Positions 16,986 to 25,903 of a stretch of DNA of 64,000 bases are shown piece after piece. This stretch comes from SSF14 sp046331245 (GTDB lineage: Bacteria; Actinomycetota; Acidimicrobiia; Acidimicrobiales; Microtrichaceae). The number at the start of each line of letters is the position of its first letter. Position 1 is the first letter of the stretch. The position numbers and the translations under genes are program-made. The notes beneath the pieces are model-generated. The model saw only the letters and a program-made list of their open reading frames with translations, was not told where the DNA came from and ran no database searches. The stretch is taken from assembly GCA_046331245.1 (NCBI GenBank), contig JAXLRH010000005.1:186001-250000 (forward strand). The letters run 5' to 3'.

Positions 16986-16990
16986 GAATA
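16985..16990 (-). promoter_or_regulatory. -10 hexamer TATTCT of the DUF222-HNH gene
   Basis: Minus-strand TATTCT lies 7 bases before ATG 16977. It overlaps the LexA box by one base, giving a leaderless, LexA-repressible promoter. Confidence 0.55.
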
Positions 16991-17074
16991 CTATTCAGCA
17001 CTGACAGTCAGGCCCCGAGGATCAGGTGTCGGGAACGATCACCCACCCAGGCGTGAGCACCGTCGCCTGGGCAG

Positions 17075-17344
17075 CTAGCCCCACGCAGGAGGCTCTGCGT
17101 CTGGTAGGGCGGCGGCGATCAGACTCGCCAATACCGCTGTGCCTTCCTCACGAGCGAAACACTCCGGGTGTGTGACGACAAACGGCATCCAACCGTGAAT
17201 GTCCGTATTGGGGGCGACCCATCGTTTGGACTTGGGTGCTGTCGGGTCGTTCCAGTTCGTTGGTCCGATATTCACGAACGCAGCGTTCGCCTTGATGATC
17301 CGCCCACACAAGGCGCACGAACCGACAGACCCTTGCCCACTCAC
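17075..17344 (-). CDS. Hypothetical 89-aa protein with cysteine pairs
   Basis: The GTG-started protein has CALCGR near residues 10-15 and THPECFAREEG near residues 58-68, which together form a CxxC...HPxC zinc-binding-like arrangement around a small beta segment. It matches no family I can name. Codon use is less GC-rich at third positions than in the flanking core genes, as in its four neighbours up to 18.9 kb, pointing to acquired DNA. Confidence 0.55.
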   Translation of the reverse strand: MSGQGSVGSCALCGRIIKANAAFVNIGPTNWNDPTAPKSKRWVAPNTDIHGWMPFVVTHPECFAREEGTAVLASLIAAALPDAEPPAWG

Positions 17345-17442
17345 CCGACCGACCGTAGTGCGAGTCGAACCCTGACCTCATACGTGGTTTCGACACAGTG
17401 GCGTGAACGTCGCTGACGTCGTCCGGTGCACGCAAGTGCAGG

Positions 17443-17733
17443 TTAGGAAAGCCGCACCTGCAGAGCCCGGAGTTCATCGGTGATCCCTCGCGAAGTATCC
17501 GTGCCAGCCATTCTGTAAGTCTCTCCGAACCAACGGGCCCAAACCTCGTCGACCTCCGCTTCCCCTAACTCGACTCGTCCGAGGACGAGCCGAACCAGAT
17601 CGCTGACCTCGGCGTTGTACTCGTCCAAGAGAGCTCCCAGCGCCAATAGCCCGATGGGGTCGTGGGCGATCACAATCTCCCGGACCCCGGCGATCGCATT
17701 GTCGTATCGATCGGATCGCCGCGCCACGGCCAC
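17443..17733 (-). CDS. Hypothetical 96-aa protein (immunity-like context)
   Basis: The protein starts at GTG 17733. It contains IVIAHDPIGLLALGALLDEYNAEVSDLV, a pattern (DPIGL...DEY..E) I associate with small proteins found among polymorphic-toxin immunity genes, though I cannot place it in a named family. It is acidic and helical with no signal or membrane segment. It lies in a run of small minus-strand genes with no toxin next to them. Confidence 0.5.
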   Translation of the reverse strand: MAVARRSDRYDNAIAGVREIVIAHDPIGLLALGALLDEYNAEVSDLVRLVLGRVELGEAEVDEVWARWFGETYRMAGTDTSRGITDELRALQVRLS

Positions 17734-17848
17734 CAGTGTGCTCGAAACAATCGACGGCAGCGCTCACTCAAGCGCCGACCAGCCTCGCAACACAGGGCCG
17801 ACGCTCATGCGTCATTCGCACACCGACGCCTGGTCAAGGCGAATGGCG

Positions 17849-18358
17849 TCAGTCCCACCAGTTGAAGGCAACCCAACCGAGCTTCTCGGGCCTCCAAGCG
17901 CGAACCTGGCGCATCTCCGCCTCGCCAAGGCGGGCGAGATCATCCTTCGAGGGCGCTCGCTCAGCCTCTGATGCCGAGAGCACGGTCAGCACCTCACCCA
18001 AGGACAAGCCGATGCGAGGACACTCGATGAACGACGGAGGAAACGACCCCGTTCGAGCGAAGGCGGCGATCGGATGCGAACGGTTCACCAGCACCGACAC
18101 GTTCTCGATGTCTGGGCAGGCAACCTCCAGCTCCCAGTAGCTCCGAATCCCGGCGTCCGTCTCGACTTCCACTGCGTGACCACCAGCAGCCCAAGCTGCC
18201 TCATGAACGACTTGAAAAACGCTGCGCCGGTCGGTCACCGGCGGGTCGGGGTCAGTCGAACTCCAGAAGCCGGTGACGCCACGGGGGAACACGTGCCCAT
18301 GTTCGCACGGATGCTCCAAGCCCACTGTGGTCTCAGGAGTCAGATGACATTCCGACAC
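17849..18358 (-). CDS. Hypothetical 169-aa protein (possible immunity protein)
   Basis: The protein starts at GTG 18358 and is predicted soluble and mixed alpha/beta, with several aromatic residues and a C-terminal WVAFNWWD. An end of the FN.WD type recurs in small proteins of toxin-immunity islands, but this is a resemblance only. Third-position GC is lower than in the core genes. The 115-base gap downstream of it contains nothing I recognise. Confidence 0.5.
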   Translation of the reverse strand: MSECHLTPETTVGLEHPCEHGHVFPRGVTGFWSSTDPDPPVTDRRSVFQVVHEAAWAAGGHAVEVETDAGIRSYWELEVACPDIENVSVLVNRSHPIAAFARTGSFPPSFIECPRIGLSLGEVLTVLSASEAERAPSKDDLARLGEAEMRQVRAWRPEKLGWVAFNWWD

Positions 18359-18377
18359 CGTGGCCTGGCCCAGGGGC

Positions 18378-18626
18378 TCAACGCACGACTCCGAGGAGCG
18401 TAAGCACGCCGATCGTGACCAGGAAGGCGGCGACCCCGATGAGGAGAGCAGGTAGGCCGTCCGAGTACCACTTCGTCAGGGACTTGGGAACTCCTCGCGG
18501 AAACAGCAGACGCCATTCGCGCTCCGCGAGACGTGCACCCCACCGGGTAGACGCCACGGCGACTCCGACAAGACCAACAGCGACCCCGAGCAGTACGAGG
18601 CCGAAGACGCGCTCCACAGCGATCAC
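18378..18626 (-). CDS. Hypothetical two-span membrane protein (82 aa)
   Basis: The protein starts at GTG 18626 and has two hydrophobic helices (about residues 6-26 and 59-80) joined by a short charged loop with the sequence RLLFPRGVPKSLTKWYSDG. Both ends probably face the same side. It has no assigned family. It follows the 169-aa gene's start by 19 bases on the same strand, within the accessory run. Confidence 0.55.
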   Translation of the reverse strand: MIAVERVFGLVLLGVAVGLVGVAVASTRWGARLAEREWRLLFPRGVPKSLTKWYSDGLPALLIGVAAFLVTIGVLTLLGVVR

Positions 18627-18693
18627 CTACCGAACGTACCGCCACCGCTCACCCGACCATGGGTGCTTCCACAACCGTCGCCTGATCGACAAA

Positions 18694-18927
18694 TCAGTCG
18701 ACCGTCGTATCGCCGCTCCGACGGACGACTGTCAGCGAGAGTGACTCACTCGCCAGCTGCATGGACGGAGTGAGGTGGACGTGGTCATCGCCTGCAAGCT
18801 CCGACATCGCAGCAAGGAGCCTTGCCAGGCTCAGAAGCCCATCCCGGTTCGCACTCAGCGTCACACCGTCAGGCCCAGCGAACACCGCTAGTCGGGCAGC
18901 GCCGATCGATTCGTAGGTGATGCCCAT
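18694..18927 (-). CDS. Imm32-like small immunity protein
   Basis: The 77-residue protein reads as short strands, then LSANRDGLLSLARLLAAMSEL, then DDHVHLTPSMQLASESLSLTVVRR. A GL..La helix followed by an H-V-H-L segment and a late serine-rich strand is the pattern of the Imm32 family that protects against polymorphic toxins. ATG 18927 is preceded by AGGAG 6 bases upstream, which decides the start; an upstream in-frame start would add a basic stretch without similarity. No toxin gene is visible within the window, so it may be an orphan immunity gene. Confidence 0.6.
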   Translation of the reverse strand: MGITYESIGAARLAVFAGPDGVTLSANRDGLLSLARLLAAMSELAGDDHVHLTPSMQLASESLSLTVVRRSGDTTVD

Positions 18928-19039
18928 ACCGCTCCTGTCGCTACGTCGCCCGGGCGCAACGTCACGCTTCGACCCTACGGGAGCGACCACGACGAGGGGT
19001 CCGCTCCCACCACCCACCCGCCGGGGAGATTTCGCGACA

Positions 19040-19927
19040 ATGACGGATGCCCGAGACCGAGACGCACCCATGACCGACTGGACGGCGATCTGCCGGCGCA
19101 ACTCACGCTCGGTGCAGACGACGATCGGGTGGATCTTCTGGGATCCCGGCGCCGTCGCCCGGTTCGAGGCGCTGGGCCTCCCGGGCCCGCTCGGCTACAT
19201 CGCGGCGCGGGCCGCTCCACTGGGCCCCGCCGGCCCCGAGGCCGTGACCGCCGCGTTCGGCTCGATCAGCCCGCTCGGCATCGCCCTCGCGCTCGACCTC
19301 GTGCGCACGCACACGACGTTCGACGACGTGTGGGCCGCCCGTGACGCCGCCGTCCTCGAGGGCCTCGCCACGCACGCGCCGGCCATCCTCGAACCGCTCG
19401 CCGAGCTCGGCCCGCACCTGTGGCCGGTCATCGAGCAGCTCCCCACGAGCGGCCGCACGTTCTACGCCGCGCACCTCCGCATGCCCCGGCCCACCGATCC
19501 GGCGCTCTCCGGCTGGCACGCGGTGAACTGCCTCCGCGAGTGGCGCGGCGACACGCACTGGGCGCTCGTGGTCGCCGCCGGCCTCAGCGGTGTGGAGGCC
19601 TCGATCCTGCACAACGCCTGGCTGGGCTACGAGCGCGACTGGCTCGCCACGTCGCGCGGGAGCAACGCCGACGAGATCGCCGCGGGCTGGGCATCGCTCA
19701 CCGCCCGCGGGCTGGTGGTCGACGACGAGGTGACGGCCGAGGGCATCGCGCTACGCCAGCGCATCGAGGACGACACCGACCGCCTCACCGCTCCGGCGTG
19801 GGAACTGCTCGGCGAGGAGCGCTCGCTCTGGTTCGCCGACGCATTCGAGCCACCGTGCGAGCTGCTGCTCGCCCGCGTCGACCTGACCGCCGGCACCAAC
19901 TACCAGCCGGCGTCGCGGGTGCGCTGA
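19040..19927 (+). CDS. SCO6745-family protein
   Basis: The 295-residue protein has the SCO6745/SalK-like pattern: an N-terminal helical bundle with FWDPGAVARFEALGLPGPLGYIAARAAPLGP, an AAFGSISP segment, then RMPRPTDPALSGWHAVNCLREWRGDTHWALVVAAGLSGVEASIL and a C-terminal winged-helix-like region with WASLTARGL. It is predicted to be cytosolic; the biochemical role is not established. A second ATG is available at 19070; 19040 is preferred because GGAG is upstream within range. Confidence 0.82.
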   Translation: MTDARDRDAPMTDWTAICRRNSRSVQTTIGWIFWDPGAVARFEALGLPGPLGYIAARAAPLGPAGPEAVTAAFGSISPLGIALALDLVRTHTTFDDVWAARDAAVLEGLATHAPAILEPLAELGPHLWPVIEQLPTSGRTFYAAHLRMPRPTDPALSGWHAVNCLREWRGDTHWALVVAAGLSGVEASILHNAWLGYERDWLATSRGSNADEIAAGWASLTARGLVVDDEVTAEGIALRQRIEDDTDRLTAPAWELLGEERSLWFADAFEPPCELLLARVDLTAGTNYQPASRVR

Positions 19928-19948
19928 CCCGTCGGTCATCGCAACCCG

Positions 19949-20842
19949 TCAGTCGTCGTCCGTCCCCGGCGGGGCACATGCGTGGCAGTGGTCATTGGGA
20001 CGCATGCCTGCGCTCTCCGGAAGATCGCCCGCAAGACCCGTCGGCGGATGCACGTCACACCATCGCGCCCCGTCGAGTCGCGGACTCCCCGAGCACGAGG
20101 CGAACGAGGCACCGGACAGGTTCGCCTCGCCGAGATCGAGTCCGTCGATGATCGCCTTGTCGAACACGGCACAGCTGAGACTCGTAAAGGTGAAGTTCGC
20201 ACCCGTCAGGTCGCACGTTCGAAAGGTGGAGTCCCCGAACTTCGCCCCGGTCGCCATCGCCCTCACCATCTCCGCGCCGTCGAAACGCGCCCGGTGCGCC
20301 ACCGCATAGCTGAACTGCGCCTCCCCCAGCGTGCATCGCGAGAGATCGCACCGATCGAGAGCTGCGCGCGTGAAGTCGGCGCCCCGCAGATCCGACTCCG
20401 TGAGCACGGCGCCGCGAAGGTCGGCGTCGGTGAAGTCCGAGGACGCGATGTTCCGGCGGACCAGCCGGATGCCGGAGAGGTCGAGGCCTGCGAGCGTCCG
20501 ATCCTCGAGGGATTCGGCGAGCCCGAGGGCTACCTGATAGCGGTGACGCTGCTCGATGCGTCGTCCGACCGCGGCCTCGTGCTCCCGGCGACCCTCGATC
20601 GACTGCTCCATGCCCACCGTCGCTCCCGCGATCACTGCGCCCGAGACGAGGGCACCGCCGAACGTGAGCAGCTTCGGGTCCTTCTCCGGATCGCTCATGA
20701 CGAAGATGACAGCCGATGCGGCTGCCAGGACGAGGAATGCGACGGCGGCGATGCGGCTCCGCCGACGACCAGGGCCGGTGATCTCACGCCACCACCTGCG
20801 CGCCCGCCGTCGCAACCGGCGTCGGCGGTCATGCGTCAGCAC
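19949..20842 (-). CDS. Membrane pentapeptide-repeat protein
   Basis: The 297-residue protein has an arginine-rich start, two transmembrane helices (about 31-50 and 58-78), a helical linker, and then some 30 pentapeptide units from about residue 117 to 250 of the A(D/N)LxX type (DLSGIRLVRRNIASSDFTDADLRGAV). These build a right-handed quadrilateral beta-helix, probably on the cytosolic side. The role is unknown. Its start overlaps the end of the upstream kinase gene by 14 bases, so the two are likely co-expressed and may act in one complex. Confidence 0.85.
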   Translation of the reverse strand: MLTHDRRRRLRRRARRWWREITGPGRRRSRIAAVAFLVLAAASAVIFVMSDPEKDPKLLTFGGALVSGAVIAGATVGMEQSIEGRREHEAAVGRRIEQRHRYQVALGLAESLEDRTLAGLDLSGIRLVRRNIASSDFTDADLRGAVLTESDLRGADFTRAALDRCDLSRCTLGEAQFSYAVAHRARFDGAEMVRAMATGAKFGDSTFRTCDLTGANFTFTSLSCAVFDKAIIDGLDLGEANLSGASFASCSGSPRLDGARWCDVHPPTGLAGDLPESAGMRPNDHCHACAPPGTDDD

Positions 20843-23800
20843 GCGGGCTCCTCCCCACGACCGTCGTCAGCGCTCCGCGCGCGTCGACGCATCTCAGCGA
20901 GTTCAGCTCGGTGTCGTTGAAGCACGGCTCCCCCTTTGCATCGACGATCACCGTCAGGACCGGTGCGATCGGCGAGCCCGCCGCCTTGACGCCGTCGGGC
21001 GACGTCCCGACGTAGCCACGGCGGCCGGCCACGATCTCCGCGTGGCCTCCCGTCCGGTCGAACCGCCAGACGACGTTGTCCGCGGAGCTGTAGGCATAGA
21101 CGTAGTCACCGGACGCCGTCACGGCAGCGAAGCCGGTGGGGTTCGCGGTGCCGGTGTCGAACCGCGTGTGCGCGCCGTTCGTGCGCTCGACGAGGCAGCG
21201 CATCTCGATCATCACGTCGTGCGTGCGACTCAGTGCCACCAGCCCTCGGTTCGTGTACGGCCCGGGCGCCGTCACGTCCTTGCTGCAGACGAACGGCACG
21301 CCTGCCGGCGGGCGCCGCTCGTCCTCACGAAGGAACGCCCGAAGCAGCACCGGATCGTCGGCCACCTTCTTCAGCGCCGCCGTGTGCCGGCGTTCCGCTG
21401 CCGACGGCGACACGTCGAAGTCGTTGCGGTGCGTCAGGACCAGGCGCCCGCGATCGACGCGGTAGATGAGCCCGTCGTCGGCCACGTCGACGATCACGTC
21501 ACCCGACGACGTGTAGGCGATCTGGAACCCGGGGCCGAATTGACCCTTCGGATGGGCGGCGGCGTACGCCGTCTGCGCCGCGTCGACCTGCTTCGCGCTC
21601 ACCAGCTCGACGGCCCTGCCGCTGTGCACGTCGACCGACACGACGCGAAGCCCCGACCACCCTCCGCTCGGTATCGGAATGCTGCAGAGCACCGCGAGCT
21701 TCCCGCGGAACGCGTTCGGCGACATCGCGAGGATGTCGCAGTTCGAGTCGCCGCCCGGCCCGCCGGCACCCAGGTCCGCCAGGTACTCCAGACGCGCCGA
21801 CGGGGACGCCTTGACCCGGTACAGGTATCGCTTCGAGTTGAAGTCCGATACCCACTCGTCGCCGGAATTGGCGATGTGGACGTCGTTCGACATCAGGTCG
21901 GACTCCACCACCTCGACGAGATCGCCCGGTGTGCCGACCACGGGGGGCGCGTCGTAGCCCGAGGTCGGGTTGAACGTCGAGCGCACGCCGTAGCTCAGCG
22001 AGGTGTACTTCGCGACCGCCTCCGGGTACACGATGCCGCCGTCCGCCAACATCCGCTCCGTCCGACCGCTGAGCAGGGCGACGCGCGGAGCCGGAACGTC
22101 GGGGCGGTTGTCGCCGAGGCCGTTGCCGTCCTGCGCGAACACCGCGAACCGCGTGCCATCACCGGACAGCGCCGCCCGCGACGACAGGGGCGCCTCGTGC
22201 TTGTACTTCGTCGGGCCCGTCAGGTTCGACAGGATGTCGACACGCTCGACCGCACGATCGAGCATGCGCACGACAGCGCCCTCGGCGGTCAGCTCCGCCA
22301 TCTGGTAGCCGACGTCGAGGAGGACGTGTCCTCCCGGCAGCATGCCGACGAGCTTGAGGTCGGCGGCCGACCACTTGACGGACGAGCCGTACTCGGTCAC
22401 GACGTCCGGCGGCGCCGTCGACGTCGTGGACAACGTCGAGGTGTAGTCGGAACTCGAGTTCCAGCCGAAACCCACCGTCGCGCCGACACCGTCCTTCACG
22501 TGAATCAGCTCATGGGAGGCCGAATCGGTGACGAGACACTCGTTCGCACCGACCATCACCCACCAGTCGGGCGCCACGATGCCTGCAGCGGTCAGGTCGA
22601 CCCCGTCACGATCCGAGATCGTCGTCTCCTTGGCTCGCGGAACACTCGCCCTCACTCCCGTCAGATCGCAACGCGTCACCACGCGCCCGTCGTCGGCTTC
22701 GACGATCTTCGTGCCGCCGTGCGTCTGGACGAGGTAGGCGACCCCGTGCTGCGTCATCTGCATGGTCGATGCCTCGGCGTAGTACTCGCCCCATCCGTCG
22801 AGAACGCTCGTCGTCGGCAACGTTCTGCTGTGGTTGAAGACCCACACGCGGTACGGCCGGTCCTGCGAGGTGTCCGTCACCGCGACCACGCGGCGTGCGG
22901 CACCGTCGCGATCGACCCGCCAGATGTCGCCGTTGTTGATCCACAGCGTGCCGTCGTGGGCCACTGACAGCGTCCACCGGTACGGCACCGTCGGGTTGAA
23001 GACACCACCGATCCCTCCCTTCCGGATCGGGCCGGCGAGATCCATCTCGACGGCCGGACCCTCGTCGCCGAGACGGGCGCCGCCTCCGGCGACCACCACG
23101 ACCCCCTCCCTCGTGTGGCGGTACACCACGCCACGTATGGGATCGGCGGAGTAGACCGTTCCGTCGTCCGACACAGCCAGGGACAACTCCGCCTCGTAGG
23201 TCGGCAGCGACCACGCCACCTGTCCGACGCGAGCGACCTCCAACGGGGGCGGACCCGGCTCCATCGTGACGAAGTAGAAGCCGCAACCATTGAGCACCGC
23301 CAGAGCCGTGGCGCCGGCGACCAGCTTCCGCGCCCGATTGGGATCCGGTGGCGGAGGGTACGCCGGAGGGATGCGTGCCGCCCCGACGAGCGCGTCCGGC
23401 GGTTCTACGCTCCGCGCGTCGGCGAGCATCGCTCGACACGTCGCAGCTGCGTCGCGCGCCGTCGGCCGCTTCGACGGGTCGGGGGCGCACAGCCGATCGA
23501 TGAAGTTGCCCACGGGAACCAGGACGGCGTCACGGGGCAGGGTCTGGTCCACCGCACCACCGGTCAACATCTGTCGAAGCGTCAGCCCGACGGCAAAGAC
23601 ATCCGATGCCCGGGTGTGTCGATGGTCACCGTCACGCAGCTCCGGGGCCCAGTATTCCGGCGTGCCGATTTCATGTGACGAGATCGTGAGATTCCGCCCA
23701 TCATCGACCCAGGCAGAACTGAAATCGGAAAGGATCGCGACCGGACGATCGCCCCCGCCACGCAACAGGATGTTGGACGGCTTCACATCCCGATGAAGCA

Positions 23801-24173
23801 CGTTGGCGTCGTGCACCACCGCGAGCGCGGTGAAGATGTCCTCGGCCAGCGCGAGAGCGAGCGACAGCCGCAGGTGGCCGCGCGTGGAGCAGTAGCGGTC
23901 GAGGTCGCCGGCCTCGAGATACTCCGTGACGAGATACGGAGTCGTTCCCTCGATGCCGAAGTCGTGGACCTCGATGACGTTGGGATGGTGGAACGTGACG
24001 CGCTGCTCCCGCATCGTGCGCCACACGCCGATCTCACCGGCCCGTGAGTCGAATTGCTTGACGGCGACGATCCGTCGATTTGGTCGATCCCAGCCGCGGT
24101 AGACCGTTCCCTCGGCCCCGACGGCGATCTCGTCGAGCACCTTGAACGACCCGAACTTCGGTCGAAACCACAT
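20829..24173 (-). CDS. Receptor-like Ser/Thr protein kinase with extracellular propeller-like region
   Basis: The 1114-residue protein has an N-terminal kinase domain: glycine loop GAEGTVYRG at 19-27, lysine in VAVK at 39, HRDVKPSN at 127-134 and activation-segment end GTPEYWAPE at 170-178. One transmembrane helix (about 283-304) follows a proline-rich linker, then about 800 extracellular residues of repeated beta-strand units with short VSDDGTVY, SVAHDGTLWINN and AVTASGDYVYAYS motifs, which look like NHL/YncE-type propellers. The DFG motif is DFS at 150-152, so metal-binding Asp is kept but the glycine is lost. Start at ATG 24173, with a purine-rich GGGAGA upstream. It follows imuB and leads into the pentapeptide gene. 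Confidence 0.85.
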   Translation of the reverse strand: MWFRPKFGSFKVLDEIAVGAEGTVYRGWDRPNRRIVAVKQFDSRAGEIGVWRTMREQRVTFHHPNVIEVHDFGIEGTTPYLVTEYLEAGDLDRYCSTRGHLRLSLALALAEDIFTALAVVHDANVLHRDVKPSNILLRGGGDRPVAILSDFSSAWVDDGRNLTISSHEIGTPEYWAPELRDGDHRHTRASDVFAVGLTLRQMLTGGAVDQTLPRDAVLVPVGNFIDRLCAPDPSKRPTARDAAATCRAMLADARSVEPPDALVGAARIPPAYPPPPDPNRARKLVAGATALAVLNGCGFYFVTMEPGPPPLEVARVGQVAWSLPTYEAELSLAVSDDGTVYSADPIRGVVYRHTREGVVVVAGGGARLGDEGPAVEMDLAGPIRKGGIGGVFNPTVPYRWTLSVAHDGTLWINNGDIWRVDRDGAARRVVAVTDTSQDRPYRVWVFNHSRTLPTTSVLDGWGEYYAEASTMQMTQHGVAYLVQTHGGTKIVEADDGRVVTRCDLTGVRASVPRAKETTISDRDGVDLTAAGIVAPDWWVMVGANECLVTDSASHELIHVKDGVGATVGFGWNSSSDYTSTLSTTSTAPPDVVTEYGSSVKWSAADLKLVGMLPGGHVLLDVGYQMAELTAEGAVVRMLDRAVERVDILSNLTGPTKYKHEAPLSSRAALSGDGTRFAVFAQDGNGLGDNRPDVPAPRVALLSGRTERMLADGGIVYPEAVAKYTSLSYGVRSTFNPTSGYDAPPVVGTPGDLVEVVESDLMSNDVHIANSGDEWVSDFNSKRYLYRVKASPSARLEYLADLGAGGPGGDSNCDILAMSPNAFRGKLAVLCSIPIPSGGWSGLRVVSVDVHSGRAVELVSAKQVDAAQTAYAAAHPKGQFGPGFQIAYTSSGDVIVDVADDGLIYRVDRGRLVLTHRNDFDVSPSAAERRHTAALKKVADDPVLLRAFLREDERRPPAGVPFVCSKDVTAPGPYTNRGLVALSRTHDVMIEMRCLVERTNGAHTRFDTGTANPTGFAAVTASGDYVYAYSSADNVVWRFDRTGGHAEIVAGRRGYVGTSPDGVKAAGSPIAPVLTVIVDAKGEPCFNDTELNSLRCVDARGALTTVVGRSPRADA

Positions 24174-24211
24174 CGTTTGTCTCCCGCCCGCCCCGACGAC
24201 ATGTCCTGTCG

Positions 24212-24244
24212 CCGGCCGGACGATATCAGCCGAATTCCGGCCGG
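24212..24244. other. Inverted repeat between imuB and the kinase gene
   Basis: CCGGCCGGA at 24212-24220 and TCCGGCCGG at 24236-24244 are reverse complements separated by 15 bases. It may be a weak terminator for imuB or an operator for the kinase. The long loop makes either uncertain. Confidence 0.4.
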
Positions 24245-24277
24245 ACCCGGTGTGTCGACACTCACGCTTTCGACCCG

Positions 24278-25903
24278 TCAGTCGTAGGACGCCTCCACCC
24301 ACCACTGCTGTGACTCCAGCGTCACCAGGTGAGCGGAGCCGTCGTCGGTCTGCACCTGGAAGCGGGCCCGACGGCGATGGGCCAGCGCGTCCCACCACCG
24401 CTCGTCGGTGAGCCACGGCCCGGACCACGCCACCACCTCGCGCCACGGCCCCGACGCCACCGACAACCTCGCGGGCACGCCCGAGCACCCGCCCCGCCGG
24501 TCGACGCGCACCATGGCCCCGGCGACGTCGACGACGTCGGCCGGCAGCGGCTTCTGCCACACGAGCGCCGGCGGCGGGTCGGGTAGACGGCCGGGCCACG
24601 GCTCGACGCCCGGGGCCGCCAGGTCGAACGACTCGTCGGACGCCACCGCCACCGTGTCGACCGACACCAGCCGGTACTGCTCCCCCGGCGCCCGCCCGCC
24701 GTTCCACTCCGCCACCATCACGGCGTCGGCGCCCAACACGCCCTGCACCCGCGCCAGCCCCCGGCGCGCCCGGATCGACGCGGCGTCGGCCCCACCCCAG
24801 AACCCCATCTGCCGCCCCACGTCGGGCACCACCTCGGTGGGCCGCACACGAAGCCGCGCGAGCGCGCCGGCGCCGCGGGACCTCCGCCCCTGCGTGCCCG
24901 TCAACCAGCCGTCGAGCTGCCATCGCACCCGCTGTGCCACCGCCGTCGAGCTCAGCGCGCCGTCGTGGCGCCACCGCCGCTCCACCACGTGACCCTCCGT
25001 GGTGGTGGCCTCGATGAGGATGGCGACCGCGGCGAGACCCCGCGACCCCAACCGCTCGTGCAGGTCGTCGGCCAGCGACTTGGCCACGAACGCCGCCTGG
25101 TCGACGCGTTCGAGCGGCGGGTCGGCGTCCCAGACGACGTCGAGGTCGACGGGCGGATCGGTGAGTCGCGGCGGGCGGAGGTCGAGCCCCCGTGCCAGCC
25201 GGTGGGCGGCCACGCCCTCGGCGCCGAACCGTGCCACCACGTCGCCGGGGGCCAGCGCGGCGAACGAGCCGAGCGTGACCAACCCGAGCCGTACGAGCAC
25301 CTCGACGAGCTCGGGCGAGGTCGGCCCGTCGTCGGACAACGCGCCCACCCCGAACGCCGACAGGAACATCGAGGTCTCCCCCGGCGGCACGATGACCGAC
25401 ACGTCGTCGCCCCGTTCGACCATCGCCGCGCTGCGCCGGGCCGCCGCCGACGCGGCGAACGACCCGTCGGCGATGCCCACCCCCACCGCAGTGGGCACGG
25501 CCAGCTGTCGACGCACGGTGCGCGCCAGGCGATCGGCCAGCGGCGCGTCCCCGCCGAAGTACCGCGACGGCCCGAGCGCCGGGAACAGGCACATCCCCGG
25601 CCGGACGATCTCGATGCGCGGCGTGATGTCGTCGAGCGCGGCGACCACCGGCTCGAACACGCGGGCCTCCCGCTCGGCGTCGCGCTCCAGCAGCTCCGCC
25701 TCGGGGCAGGCGCGCTGCGCCTCGCGACGGCGCACCCCGAGCTCCACGCCGAGCGCCCGCGCCAGCGGGTTGGTGGACACCACCCGGTTGGCGGTCATCA
25801 CCACCACCGGCCGGTCCGGGGGCCGGCCCGGCGCGATGGCCGGCCAGTCGGCGCACCACACCACCACCGTCCGCGTGGGCCGGTCCGCGGCGTCGAGGGT
25901 CAT
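24278..25903 (-). CDS. imuB: ImuB-type Y-family polymerase-like protein
   Basis: The 541-residue protein has the Y-family framework but starts VVVWCADWPAIAPG in place of the catalytic DLDAF, and lacks the later SIDE-type acidic pair (MCLFPALGPSRYFGG), as known for ImuB. It has the little-finger region and a C-terminal part that in ImuB binds the beta clamp and DnaE2. ImuB does not polymerise DNA; it recruits the error-prone DnaE2 for induced mutagenesis. Its ATG overlaps the stop of imuA (TGATG). DnaE2 is not in this window; a kinase gene follows instead. Confidence 0.9.
   Translation of the reverse strand: MTLDAADRPTRTVVVWCADWPAIAPGRPPDRPVVVMTANRVVSTNPLARALGVELGVRRREAQRACPEAELLERDAEREARVFEPVVAALDDITPRIEIVRPGMCLFPALGPSRYFGGDAPLADRLARTVRRQLAVPTAVGVGIADGSFAASAAARRSAAMVERGDDVSVIVPPGETSMFLSAFGVGALSDDGPTSPELVEVLVRLGLVTLGSFAALAPGDVVARFGAEGVAAHRLARGLDLRPPRLTDPPVDLDVVWDADPPLERVDQAAFVAKSLADDLHERLGSRGLAAVAILIEATTTEGHVVERRWRHDGALSSTAVAQRVRWQLDGWLTGTQGRRSRGAGALARLRVRPTEVVPDVGRQMGFWGGADAASIRARRGLARVQGVLGADAVMVAEWNGGRAPGEQYRLVSVDTVAVASDESFDLAAPGVEPWPGRLPDPPPALVWQKPLPADVVDVAGAMVRVDRRGGCSGVPARLSVASGPWREVVAWSGPWLTDERWWDALAHRRRARFQVQTDDGSAHLVTLESQQWWVEASYD

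Noticed and set aside
17345..17400. A possible tRNA on the minus strand, because of a gttcgac-like T-loop in the reverse complement
   Set aside because: The 5-bp T-stem does not pair and no anticodon or acceptor arm can be folded.
20829..25859. One very long gene (1676 codons) joining the kinase with sequence over imuB
   Set aside because: The first part is an Arg/Gly-rich shadow of imuB in another frame; the kinase domain starts cleanly at ATG 24173.
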